From Paenibacillus sp. N3.4 (GTDB lineage Bacteria > Bacillota > Bacilli > Paenibacillales > NBRC-103111): DNA of 50,449 nucleotides. The position numbers and the translations under genes were made by a program. Below the pieces are notes generated by a model. The model was not told the origin of the DNA and did not search any database. It saw only the letters and a program-made list of their open reading frames with translations. The stretch is taken from contig NZ_VRTT01000054.1 in the NCBI RefSeq assembly GCF_008017805.1, forward strand, positions 1 through 50,449. The letters are read 5' to 3'. Positions 32,355 to 39,983 of the stretch are shown here, piece after piece; within the stretch, counting starts at the first letter, position 1, and the number at the start of each line of letters is the position of its first letter.

Positions 32355-32363
32355 TGCTATACT
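32355..32363 (+). promoter_or_regulatory. Extended -10 promoter for the small gene at 32412
   Basis: TGC-TATACT (32355-32363) is a TGn extended -10 element. No good -35 is seen. A GGGTGG/CCACCC hairpin (32332-32350) directly precedes it and may end the upstream transcript. Confidence 0.5.
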
Positions 32364-32411
32364 GTAAATGTAAGCAGCGTTTTCAACCATCTAGTAGGAG
32401 GCGCAACCGAT

Positions 32412-32555
32412 ATGGCCGAACACTTTACAGTTTTAACGGAGCAATTGCTTGATGGCGCCCATCTTATCAACAAGCCTGAATATGAAAAAACTTGTGCTGA
32501 CCGAGCAGATTCAGAGCCATTCGGACAAGTTTTTGATGCGATAAAAAAAGCCTAG
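32412..32555 (+). CDS. Small protein of 47 residues, unknown function
   Basis: An ATG at 32412 with TAGGAGG (32395-32401) at fair spacing opens a 47-codon frame beginning MAEHFTVLTEQLLDGAHL and ending FDAIKKA. It is acidic, soluble, with one cysteine (YEKTCADRAD). It has its own likely promoter upstream, and its stop codon lies inside a terminator hairpin. The composition and ribosome site make it look real. No family is recognised. Confidence 0.6.
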   Translation: MAEHFTVLTEQLLDGAHLINKPEYEKTCADRADSEPFGQVFDAIKKA

Positions 32556-32584
32556 ATCTGCATGCATGCAGTCAGGCTTTTTGT
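32545..32584. terminator. Bidirectional terminator between the small gene and the YlaJ-like gene
   Basis: AAAAAGCCT (32545-32553) pairs with AGGCTTTTT (32574-32582) around the perfect palindrome CTGCATGCATGCAG (32558-32571). A- and T-runs on both sides let it act on both strands. It overlaps the stop codon of the small gene. Confidence 0.85.
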
Positions 32585-32598
32585 TATCTTTCCACGGA

Positions 32599-33144
32599 TT
32601 AGAGATTCGGATTTCCGACCTGATTCGTGTCATTGGGTCCTGAATTGATAGTTGGATTACGAATATCACGAGGCAGTTGAGGCATTATTCGGCCCATGAT
32701 ATCTGCCATTTGCTCTGCAAAACCGGTAATTGGTCTTCCTTCTTTGATGTTGTCCCGAATGTCGCGTAAGCGTTGATCTAAGTCCATATCTGCTGTCACG
32801 ATGGCATTAACACCGTAAGGATCTTTTTTGAGAGCTTCTGCGACGGAATACTTCACCGTACCGACTCTGGATCGGTCCATCTCTTTGTTAACGTTGATGC
32901 CAACGACTGCCGTATTGCCGAAGACTACGCAATGAGCGCTTTCGACCTGTGGAATGCTGGCAGCCAGGTTTTCCAAACGTTCGGCAACTGCTTTGGAGTC
33001 TTTTATTTCGAGTTTTTGCGGAGCGATTTGTTGAACTTTCACCTGATTTTGACTCGTATTTTGAGGGGAGGCACCATTTTTTGGCGCTTGACTACAGCCA
33101 GTCACGAGGATCAGTACCAACGAAAATACGCAGAATAGTCTCAT
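32599..33144 (-). CDS. YhcN/YlaJ-family sporulation lipoprotein
   Basis: A lipoprotein signal peptide runs from MRLFCVFSLVLILVTGCSQ, with the lipobox cysteine near residue 17. A short disordered linker rich in Asn and Gln follows, then the YhcN/YlaJ domain (VAERLENLAASIPQVESAHCVVFGNTAVVGI at positions 32895-32990). Family members are found in the inner spore membrane and are made in the forespore. The ATG at 33144 is used because AAAGGA lies upstream and the signal begins at once. About 181 residues. Its location next to phoH matches ylaJ-ylaK of Bacillus, although the strand is inverted here. Confidence 0.87.
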   Translation of the reverse strand: MRLFCVFSLVLILVTGCSQAPKNGASPQNTSQNQVKVQQIAPQKLEIKDSKAVAERLENLAASIPQVESAHCVVFGNTAVVGINVNKEMDRSRVGTVKYSVAEALKKDPYGVNAIVTADMDLDQRLRDIRDNIKEGRPITGFAEQMADIMGRIMPQLPRDIRNPTINSGPNDTNQVGNPNL

Positions 33145-33261
33145 TAGAATCGTTCCTTTCTTTTCCTTGCATCTCGCGTTTAGTTTGTCCTGCATAGCTA
33201 GGTTGTATGTATTAAAAATATAACCAATGATCTAACGCCAAATCTGGGAGGGGACACACCA

Positions 33262-34593
33262 ATGAAAAAAATTTACGTGTTGGATACGAATGTACTGCTT
33301 CAGGACCCTAATGCTTTATTTGCCTTCGAAGATAATGAAGTAGTCATACCCGCCGTGGTGTTGGAAGAAATCGATTCGAAGAAGCGCAATGCAGATGAGA
33401 TTGGCCGAAATGCAAGACATGTGTCTAGACTGCTGGATGGCTTGCGGACGAAAGGCAATTTATCGGATGGGATAACCCTTGAACAAGGGGGCAGCATCAA
33501 AGTAGAACTCAATCATCGCAGCTTTGCCAAGCTGCAAGAAACATTTGCTGAATTAACGAATGATAACCGCATTCTAGCTGTAGCGCTAAACTATCATCTG
33601 GAGGAACAGGACAGCGACTACCCAAGACCTGTGGTTATTGTGAGTAAAGATACATTGGTTAGGATTAAGGCGGATGTGCTTGGGTTGACAGCTCAAGACT
33701 ATTTAACGGATCGCATTGTCGCTCAGACGGATATGTACACGGGGTATGTCACGCTTTTTGTCCATCCGTCAGTTATTGATGAATTTTACTCCTATCGTTT
33801 TCTGACCGTAACTTCGCTTAATTTGAGCTACATGCTTCATCCCCATGAGTTCGTGATATTGCGGGATGAATTAGGTTCTTCTAAATCCGCTTTATTGAAA
33901 GTAAATGCCGAAGCGAAGAAGCTGGAACCGCTCTACATGAGCAATGATCCCATCTGGGGGATCGCAGCGCGCAATGCGCAACAGCGCATGGCCCTTGAGC
34001 TATTGCTCAATGACGACATTCCGCTCGTCACCCTAACAGGGAAAGCGGGAACAGGAAAGACGCTGCTCACGTTAGCTGCGGGTCTTATGAAGATAGAAGA
34101 TGAACGAAAATATAAGAAGCTGTTGATTGCTCGACCTGTTGTGCCCATGGGTAAGGATATTGGTTACCTGCCAGGTGAAAAAGATGAAAAGCTGCGTCCT
34201 TGGATGCAGCCGATCTATGATAATTTGGAATATTTGTTTGATACAAAAAAACCGGGTGATATTGAGAAAATACTGGCAGGTCTAGGCAGCATTCAAGTAG
34301 AAGCCTTGACCTATATTCGAGGTCGTTCCATCCCCGGTCAATTCATCATTATTGATGAAGCGCAAAATTTATCCAAGCACGAAGTAAAAACGATTGTTTC
34401 GCGTGTAGGGGAAGGCAGTAAAATTGTACTTCTCGGTGACCCGGATCAAATCGATCATCCTTATCTGGATGCGTCCAGCAATGGTTTGACGTACGTAGTT
34501 GAACGTTTCAAACAGGAAGGCATTAGCGGTCATATTACGCTGGAGCGCGGCGAGCGTTCGCACCTGGCGCAGTTGGCAGCCGACTTGCTCTAA
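33262..34593 (+). CDS. phoH: PhoH-family protein with PIN domain (YlaK)
   Basis: The N-terminal PIN nuclease domain starts at once with YVLDTNVLLQDP (residues 4-15); conserved acids follow at VLEEIDSKK and in NDNRILAVA. After a linker the PhoH ATPase domain has Walker A GKAGTGKTLL (about 260) and Walker B FIIIDEAQNL (about 363), then GDPDQID, as in PhoH/RNA helicase-like proteins. The length of 443 is typical. These proteins are thought to act on RNA. The ATG has GGGAGGGG upstream. It is ylaK by position, after typA, ylaH and ylaJ. A terminator follows. Confidence 0.94.
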   Translation: MKKIYVLDTNVLLQDPNALFAFEDNEVVIPAVVLEEIDSKKRNADEIGRNARHVSRLLDGLRTKGNLSDGITLEQGGSIKVELNHRSFAKLQETFAELTNDNRILAVALNYHLEEQDSDYPRPVVIVSKDTLVRIKADVLGLTAQDYLTDRIVAQTDMYTGYVTLFVHPSVIDEFYSYRFLTVTSLNLSYMLHPHEFVILRDELGSSKSALLKVNAEAKKLEPLYMSNDPIWGIAARNAQQRMALELLLNDDIPLVTLTGKAGTGKTLLTLAAGLMKIEDERKYKKLLIARPVVPMGKDIGYLPGEKDEKLRPWMQPIYDNLEYLFDTKKPGDIEKILAGLGSIQVEALTYIRGRSIPGQFIIIDEAQNLSKHEVKTIVSRVGEGSKIVLLGDPDQIDHPYLDASSNGLTYVVERFKQEGISGHITLERGERSHLAQLAADLL

Positions 34594-34604
34594 TAGGCAA
34601 TGGG

Positions 34605-34637
34605 AAGAGCCCTCATCGATGGATGGGGGCTCTTTCT
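34605..34637 (+). terminator. Terminator after phoH
   Basis: AAGAGCCC-T-CATC (34605-34617) pairs with GATG-G-GGGCTCTT (34622-34634) with one G-T pair, followed by T-rich sequence. Confidence 0.85.
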
Positions 34638-34668
34638 GCTGCCAAAATAACGAAGAAGTAATCGCAAG

Positions 34669-35154
34669 CTACAAAATTTCGATTTTACACCGATATGCCT
34701 TGGCGATGCCTTGCATGAGTTCTTCAAGCTGACGGTCTACGACGAAAATATCGCGATTTTGTTCCTTGTATTGAGCGACTAAATGTTCTTCAATCTGAAG
34801 GACGGCTTGGTCGACTTCAGCCTCAGGACTATCTGATGTGAAGCGAAACGGAACGACTATCTTTTCATATAAATAGTTATGCTCAGCGCGACTCGTAAAT
34901 CCGTAATCGCTAAACAAATCCGTCAGATCTGCGTCATCAGGCAGCAGGCTCAGCTTCATGGTGTCGGTTTCGATCTTATATTCCGCCATAATGTCCAGCA
35001 CGACAAGGCGCTGCTCCTCATTGCTGACAATAAGCATTTCCTTATCTCGATCAAACAGCTCCGCTTTTCCGGCCAGAGTTTTGACAATTTGCGCGTAAAA
35101 GCCGGGTAATTTGCCTTCAGGCAGATCCATCAGTAAACCAATCTTGGGTTCCAT
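34669..35154 (-). CDS. Protein of unknown function
   Basis: A soluble protein of 161 residues in two alpha/beta halves; the second half ends in a helix with QLEELMQGIAKAYRCKIEIL. The first half begins EPKIGLLMDLPEGK. No catalytic motif or known family is evident. The ATG at 35154 has GAGG 9 bases upstream; a GTG at 35169 is in frame but lies before that site. It is the last of a leftward run and is followed by the converging phoH terminator. It may be co-transcribed with the exported protein gene upstream (40 bases away). Confidence 0.75.
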   Translation of the reverse strand: MEPKIGLLMDLPEGKLPGFYAQIVKTLAGKAELFDRDKEMLIVSNEEQRLVVLDIMAEYKIETDTMKLSLLPDDADLTDLFSDYGFTSRAEHNYLYEKIVVPFRFTSDSPEAEVDQAVLQIEEHLVAQYKEQNRDIFVVDRQLEELMQGIAKAYRCKIEIL

Positions 35155-35194
35155 AGATATATTCCTCACTTCTCTTTTGTGGTCCTATGTAAGA

Positions 35195-36289
35195 TTATAG
35201 AGATAATTTAAGTTTGACAACAGCGGTGCCTGTTTTCATTTCAACACTCACGACATCGAGATAGTTGACTATTTTCTTTGGGACGAACCCGAGTTGGAAT
35301 TCTTTCATGAAATCATCAATGGTGGTGTTCGGAAGCTGAAATCCGTTGAATTCCAGTTTATCCACAATGAAGCGAACTTCATTCATAGTGGGGTTTTCTT
35401 TTAACACAAATCTTCCTTGGATGACCATGTTAACCGATCCTTTTTGCCCCTTTGCAATAATAGCTTTGTCCGTAAACTCAAAATTGAGATTTTGCAATAG
35501 TTCATTTTTGGTATGTATATAGGTATTAAAGTCCGCGTCGGTTATCGTGATTACGGGATTTTTAATATTGGATAAATCGATAAATTTATTTTCCTTGGTT
35601 ACATATTGCGGAAGCTCTCGGAAAGCTGTAGATAGATTGTTTAAATATTCACGGAACAAAGGAATGCCTTGCTCCTGCCATTGGTCATTTAAGTTTTTAA
35701 TTTGTGACTCAATCACTTTAGCTTGTGCGCTAACGGCAAGTTGTTTGTCTAATTCATCTTGAAGCTTAACGAGTTTCTCCCGCTGCAATAAATAGTTGTC
35801 TTTCGTTTTTTGAAGTTTGGTTTTAGAAGACTCTAATTCCGTACGCAAGTTTTTTAATTTATTATAGGATTCCGTGAACGTAGACAAAGCGCGATGATCA
35901 TTACTGATAATCATTTGCAAATATTCAAACATTCGCATAGCATCGGCAAAGGAGTTGACCGTGAACAGCAGCATCCAGATGGAATCGCGATCTCCTGTGT
36001 AGTAGGCGCGCAGAACTTTGCCTGCATGTTTTCGAGTATCGTCCACATGACCGTTTTGTTTAACAATATCTTGCTCATTTTGTTTAATTTGAATGCCTAT
36101 TTGAGCATCTTGTTCATTCAAACGGCCAACTTCCTTATCAATTTCATAAATGGTAAGCCCTTTTTGGATGAGTGCTTTCGTTTCGTCTGGTGGTGTATTC
36201 TTTTCTTCAGCAGATGCCCGTTGAATGGGTAAAGCTAATTGTACGGCAAGTAGGAATGACAATACAGCAGCTGTTAGTTTATATTTCAT
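35195..36289 (-). CDS. Secreted coiled-coil protein with PcsB/CwlO-like N-terminal region
   Basis: A signal peptide (LTAAVLSFLLAVQLALPIQRASA) is followed by a long coiled coil (about 35-210) containing AGKVLRAYYTGDRDSIWMLLF and NSFADAMRMFEYLQMI. These match the hinge segment of PcsB, CwlO and EnvC N-terminal domains, which are moved by FtsEX. Instead of a peptidoglycan hydrolase or LytM domain, the C-terminal part (about 215-364) is a beta-rich domain that I do not recognise, ending VSVEMKTGTAVVKLKLSL. There is no catalytic motif. It could be a hydrolase regulator or adaptor. The promoter side faces the lipoprotein gene's terminator. Confidence 0.8.
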   Translation of the reverse strand: MKYKLTAAVLSFLLAVQLALPIQRASAEEKNTPPDETKALIQKGLTIYEIDKEVGRLNEQDAQIGIQIKQNEQDIVKQNGHVDDTRKHAGKVLRAYYTGDRDSIWMLLFTVNSFADAMRMFEYLQMIISNDHRALSTFTESYNKLKNLRTELESSKTKLQKTKDNYLLQREKLVKLQDELDKQLAVSAQAKVIESQIKNLNDQWQEQGIPLFREYLNNLSTAFRELPQYVTKENKFIDLSNIKNPVITITDADFNTYIHTKNELLQNLNFEFTDKAIIAKGQKGSVNMVIQGRFVLKENPTMNEVRFIVDKLEFNGFQLPNTTIDDFMKEFQLGFVPKKIVNYLDVVSVEMKTGTAVVKLKLSL

Positions 36290-36348
36290 TTAACAAGTTC
36301 TCCCCCTATGAACAGATTATCATATTTCTATTAATAGAAGCACAAAAA

Positions 36349-36379
36349 AATACTTACCTCTGGGGAAGAGGTAAGTATT
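36349..36379 (-). terminator. Terminator of the lipoprotein gene (leftward)
   Basis: A 13-base perfect stem, AATACTTACCTCT (36349-36361) with AGAGGTAAGTATT (36367-36379), and seven As on the plus strand (36344-36350) giving a U-run for leftward transcription. Confidence 0.92.
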
Positions 36380-36391
36380 CGAGCTTAACAT

Positions 36392-37360
36392 CTATTTTTT
36401 GGCTGGGGTTATTAGCTTTAAAATGTCATCAAAATTTTTGACGTTCTTCGGCACTTCCTTTGTTAAAGGGGTGGACTGGTTAATAGCGTCATAGGTTTGA
36501 TGAAGAAGGATGTGATTGTCCTGTTTTTTGCCATCAACGGCGGCTAGTGAAAAGTTCATATCAATCGTTTGGTCGCGGATAAAGCCTTGATCATCAATAG
36601 CTACGGCCATTTTGCCAGGAGCGTGGAGCTGAATGGACATGGATCCTGAAGTCTTTAACTGCTCAACCTTATCGGCAGCAAGAAACCCATTGTTTTGTAA
36701 GATGCCAAGAAACTCTGGCAGTTTGGTTTGAAGTAGGGTGTTGATCTCTTTTTCATTTTTGCTGGTAAGCTCAACACTGATTGTTTTGGCTGCAGAACCG
36801 TCTTTTAACTTAAAAGGCTCTTTCTCCTGCTTGTACCATTTGGCGTCGATGCCTCCAAATAGGAGGCTGCCAAGTGCTGTTGATAACTGAGATGTATTTT
36901 TCAAGCTATCTACGGTCAGTGGGCTTTTGCCTGTTTGGCTCATTTTTTGTAAATCAACGGCATAGTATTCGTCAGCTGTTTTATTTAATGCTGGCATGTT
37001 AAAATACAATTTGCTATCTTTAATGAGAATTGGAATCTCAAAAGGGGATGTTGATCCCTTGGGCGTTATTTTCAGGTCCGTTTGGAACGTAAGTGGTTCA
37101 ACATTGCTAATGCCCTTCCAATCTATTGTGCTTTCTCGGAGTAAAGATAACAACCCGTTAGTTAACGGATTCGGAGATTTCATCCATGCGTCACTGATGG
37201 CAAGCGTAGTGCTTCCGTCAAAGGTATAAGATTTCATTTCTTTTTGTTTAATCAAAGACTGATCGAGTGCTTCTTTAATTTTGGTATTATCGGTACATGC
37301 TGTCAGAGATACTAAGCTAACAGCCGTTACCATAGATAAGGTTATCCACTTTTTTGCCAT
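36392..37360 (-). CDS. Lipoprotein with LppX/LolA-like fold, unknown function
   Basis: The lipoprotein signal (AKKWITLSMVTAVSLVSLTACTDN) has its lipobox cysteine near residue 22. The mature part of about 300 residues is beta-rich, with pairs such as TIDMNFSLAAVDGKKQ and ISVELTSKNEKEINTLL, resembling the half-barrel folds of LppX/DUF6612-type lipoproteins. No enzyme motif is visible. The ATG at 37360 is preferred because GGGAGGAGAG sits 10 bases upstream; the longer frame starts before that site. It is transcribed leftward as a single gene with its own terminator, divergently from the methyltransferase gene. Confidence 0.78.
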   Translation of the reverse strand: MAKKWITLSMVTAVSLVSLTACTDNTKIKEALDQSLIKQKEMKSYTFDGSTTLAISDAWMKSPNPLTNGLLSLLRESTIDWKGISNVEPLTFQTDLKITPKGSTSPFEIPILIKDSKLYFNMPALNKTADEYYAVDLQKMSQTGKSPLTVDSLKNTSQLSTALGSLLFGGIDAKWYKQEKEPFKLKDGSAAKTISVELTSKNEKEINTLLQTKLPEFLGILQNNGFLAADKVEQLKTSGSMSIQLHAPGKMAVAIDDQGFIRDQTIDMNFSLAAVDGKKQDNHILLHQTYDAINQSTPLTKEVPKNVKNFDDILKLITPAKK

Positions 37361-37447
37361 GCGATTCTGTCTCTCCTCCCATAAATCCATCTTCATTATA
37401 AAGGTTTCCTAGTCTTTTGTCTTCAAGTAAAGAAATGGAGGGGTCTA

Positions 37448-38581
37448 ATGAATAGGCAGCTTGTCCACCCTGATATCGTCAATGTATTAATAGAGGCAAT
37501 TCAAACCAAAGAGGAACAGGCTATTTCATTTCGGGACTATATGGAAATTTGCTTATACAACGAACCGAATGGCTACTATCGAAATGCAAATCCCAAAATT
37601 GGGAAAAAAGGTGATTTCTACACAAGTTCCTCTATCGGCACTGTAATGGGTGAAATGGTAGCGGCATTTATTTGCAAAGAGATTAATGCCCAAATAAGCA
37701 GCGCGGATGAAAAGGGACCTGTTCACATCGTAGAGTGGGGTGGGGGCAACGGGAGTCTTGCGCTGCACCTGATTGATGAAATTCAACGATCTGCACCTGA
37801 AGTTTACGAACGCTTGATTTACACGATTATAGAATCCAGCTCATATCATCGCAATCAACAGCAAGCTAAACTGGAAGGTCATGTTGACCGCATTCGTTTT
37901 TTAAATGATACAATGTGGTTTGCTGAGCAGGCAGTGGAACAAATATATGTTCTTGCGAATGAGCTTTTGGACGCTTTTCCTGTACATCGCATTCGGTACG
38001 AAGCAGGTCAATTTCATGAGTCTTATGTCGTTTGGCAAGGAGAAACGCAGTGTTTTCAAGAAATATGGCTGCCTATACGCTCAGAACGTATATTAGACTT
38101 CTTGGATCGAACGGAAGTTCAATGGATGAATGGCCAAATAGCCGAACTAAATCTCGAAGCAGAAGTGTGGATGGGTCAAATTGCGGGGCAAATCCTTAGC
38201 GGGAGCTGTTTAATTATTGATTATGGTGATGTGGAAGAGGAATTGTATGCGGCTCATCGTCAGTTAGGTACCCTGATGTGCTATCGCAATCATCAAGCCG
38301 GCGACAACCCATTTGTTTATCAAGGAGAACAGGATATCACTGCTCATGTAAATTTCACTGGTTGTCAGGATGCTGCCATAAATCATGGCTTTACGGTATG
38401 CAAGCTGCAAACACAACGTGAATTCCTGGTGGAGCAAGGTATTCTCCAAAAACTTCAAGACCACTATGATCCAAATCCTTTCAGCGAAGTGTCCAAAAGA
38501 AACCGTGCTATTCGACAATTGCTGCTAAGCGATCAAATGAGCGAGCTGTTTAAAGTATGTATAGCAACGAAAAAAAGGTGA
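37448..38581 (+). CDS. MidA/NDUFAF7-family SAM-dependent methyltransferase
   Basis: The N-terminal ISFRDYMEICLYNEPNGYYR is diagnostic for this family (DUF185). GKKGDFYTSSSIGTVMGEM follows, then the SAM-binding HIVEWGGGNGSLALHLIDE (about 97-115) and ANELLDAFPVHRI (about 176-188), and FIDYGD-like LIIDYGDVEEE near 258. The mitochondrial relatives dimethylate an arginine of complex I; the bacterial target is unknown. The length of 377 is normal. The ATG has GGAGGGG upstream. It appears to be a single-gene transcript ended by a bidirectional terminator. Confidence 0.88.
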   Translation: MNRQLVHPDIVNVLIEAIQTKEEQAISFRDYMEICLYNEPNGYYRNANPKIGKKGDFYTSSSIGTVMGEMVAAFICKEINAQISSADEKGPVHIVEWGGGNGSLALHLIDEIQRSAPEVYERLIYTIIESSSYHRNQQQAKLEGHVDRIRFLNDTMWFAEQAVEQIYVLANELLDAFPVHRIRYEAGQFHESYVVWQGETQCFQEIWLPIRSERILDFLDRTEVQWMNGQIAELNLEAEVWMGQIAGQILSGSCLIIDYGDVEEELYAAHRQLGTLMCYRNHQAGDNPFVYQGEQDITAHVNFTGCQDAAINHGFTVCKLQTQREFLVEQGILQKLQDHYDPNPFSEVSKRNRAIRQLLLSDQMSELFKVCIATKKR

Positions 38582-38612
38582 TCGGCTGGTTAACAGTCGG
38601 CTCACCTTTTTG
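38572..38612. terminator. Bidirectional terminator between the methyltransferase and DUF2626 genes
   Basis: AAAAAGGTGA (38572-38581) pairs with TCACCTTTTT (38602-38611), with an inner CGGCTG/CAGTCG stem. It serves both converging genes. Confidence 0.87.
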
Positions 38613-38634
38613 TTTGTTGTTAGGTTGATGGGGA

Positions 38635-38865
38635 CTAGACAGACATTTTGAAAAATGACCAGTACGTAAATCCACCGAAGGAAATAATCATATATCCCCA
38701 GAACAACAATATGTAAGTACGTTCAGACAAGCGCATATAGCCTAGAATGACGAATACGGCTGTTTGGAAAAAGAAAATCAGAGACATTGGTATCATATCT
38801 CCAGCCAAGCTCATCAGTGCAATAACAAGTGTCCAAAAACCTAGAACCCGAAACATGCGATCCAT
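38635..38865 (-). CDS. DUF2626 (YqgY-like) small membrane protein
   Basis: A 76-residue protein with three predicted helices beginning MDRMFRVLGFWTLVIALM, then FFFQTAVFVILGYMRLSERTY and a third helix ending in WSFFKMSV. The start MDRM-R-LGFW and LSER-Y are hallmarks of DUF2626 (YqgY of Bacillus), a conserved family of unknown role in Bacillales. GAGGGGG precedes the ATG. It converges with the methyltransferase gene. Confidence 0.87.
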   Translation of the reverse strand: MDRMFRVLGFWTLVIALMSLAGDMIPMSLIFFFQTAVFVILGYMRLSERTYILLFWGYMIISFGGFTYWSFFKMSV

Positions 38866-39225
38866 TTCTCGTTACATCCCCCTCTCGTACCACGCTGCAC
38901 TTTAACTACAACACATTATACCTTTTGAAGTGATGAGTGTAAACCGTCAAACGGTGACGAAATTGAAAACATTTCATCAGATAGAGCTAGTATGCCGTTT
39001 TATCTGAATTCCATGTATGAGTGTCAAAAAATTTGGCAATACCATTTAGTATCAAATAGATTCTATGAACTCTAGTATGGGCATAGAAATAGTAATAATG
39101 GTACGAATCAATTTATAACTCTCTTCGAAATTGATTCTCTTTATGATTCGGAGGCTGGGCTTGAGAACTAAAGCCTGATTTTCCGTAAAGCTGCATCTGC
39201 ACATTACGTTAGGAGGATTGACCTT
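38866..39225. other. Intergenic region upstream of rsfA with inverted repeats
   Basis: No convincing gene is seen in these 360 bases. Three structures stand out: TTCTATG (39061-39067) with CATAGAA (39082-39088); a perfect 10-base pair GAATCAATTT (39105-39114) with AAATTGATTC (39128-39137); and AGGCT/AGCCT (39152-39176) followed by a short T stretch. The ribosome site TTAGGAGG (39209-39216) belongs to rsfA. They could be operators or leader hairpins for rsfA. No clear sigma-A promoter is visible, so a sporulation sigma factor is possible. Confidence 0.5.
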
Positions 39226-39876
39226 ATGTCGGCAATTAGACAAGATGCTTGGAGCGATGAAGACGATTTGATTTTGGCGGAGGTGACGCTGCGTCACATA
39301 CGAGAAGGAAGTACACAATTATCTGCGTTTGAGGAAGTCGGAGAGCGCATTGGACGTACAGCAGCAGCTTGTGGATTTCGCTGGAATAGCTTTGTTCGAA
39401 AGAAGTATGAAGCTGCTATACAAATAGCGAAAGCGCAGCGGCAGAAGCGGACACAGCTTAAGAAACACGCGGCGGTTTCTATTTCGAGCTCATCCATTGG
39501 TCTACTTGATGGCCCTGAGCTTGGTTTGGGAAAAACAGAAACATTTACAGAAGAAACGCTCTCGATTGATGCTGTAATCCGTTTTCTAAGACAGTGGCGC
39601 AGCACATACCAAGATATGAATCGTCATATTAAAAGCTTGGAGAAAGAGCTGCAAGACAAGGAAGAGGAATTAGATAGAATCGGCAGGGAAAATGATAAAT
39701 TAAACAAGCAGGTCAACGCTGTTGAAACTGATTATCGTGTCGTGAATGACGACTACAAAGCATTAATTCAAATTATGGATCGCGCAAGAAAAATGGCCTT
39801 TCTCGTTGAAGAAGAAGAAGAGGAACGGCCGCGGTTCAAGATGGACGCAAACGGTAATCTAGAAAGAGTAGAATAA
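39226..39876 (+). CDS. rsfA: RsfA-family prespore transcriptional regulator
   Basis: The N-terminal Myb/SANT-like domain, DAWSDEDDLILAEVTLRHI then GSTQLSAFEEVGERIGRTAAACGFRWN (residues 7-54), is diagnostic for the RsfA/YlbO family. The middle is a serine-rich linker and the C-terminal half a long coiled coil (about 120-190; KSLEKELQDKEEELDRIG). In Bacillus RsfA fine-tunes sigma-F gene expression in the prespore. The start ATG has AGGAGG upstream. It leads the conserved rsfA-panE-DUF3397-bshC segment. A terminator separates it from panE, so it is a single-gene transcript. Confidence 0.92.
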   Translation: MSAIRQDAWSDEDDLILAEVTLRHIREGSTQLSAFEEVGERIGRTAAACGFRWNSFVRKKYEAAIQIAKAQRQKRTQLKKHAAVSISSSSIGLLDGPELGLGKTETFTEETLSIDAVIRFLRQWRSTYQDMNRHIKSLEKELQDKEEELDRIGRENDKLNKQVNAVETDYRVVNDDYKALIQIMDRARKMAFLVEEEEEERPRFKMDANGNLERVE

Positions 39877-39897
39877 GTAATTATTATCCTCGTGTTC

Positions 39898-39946
39898 AAA
39901 CCTTTAAGCTTCAGAACAAAGAGAAATCTTTGGACTGAGGTTTTTT
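39898..39946 (+). terminator. Terminator after rsfA
   Basis: Outer pairs AAACCT (39898-39903) with AGGTTT (39938-39943), then CAG/CTG and inner CAAAGA-gaaa-TCTTTG (39917-39932), ending in TTTTTT. Confidence 0.8.
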
Positions 39947-39983
39947 GTTGTATAATGGTTTCTGTATATAAGGGGGAGTAGTT

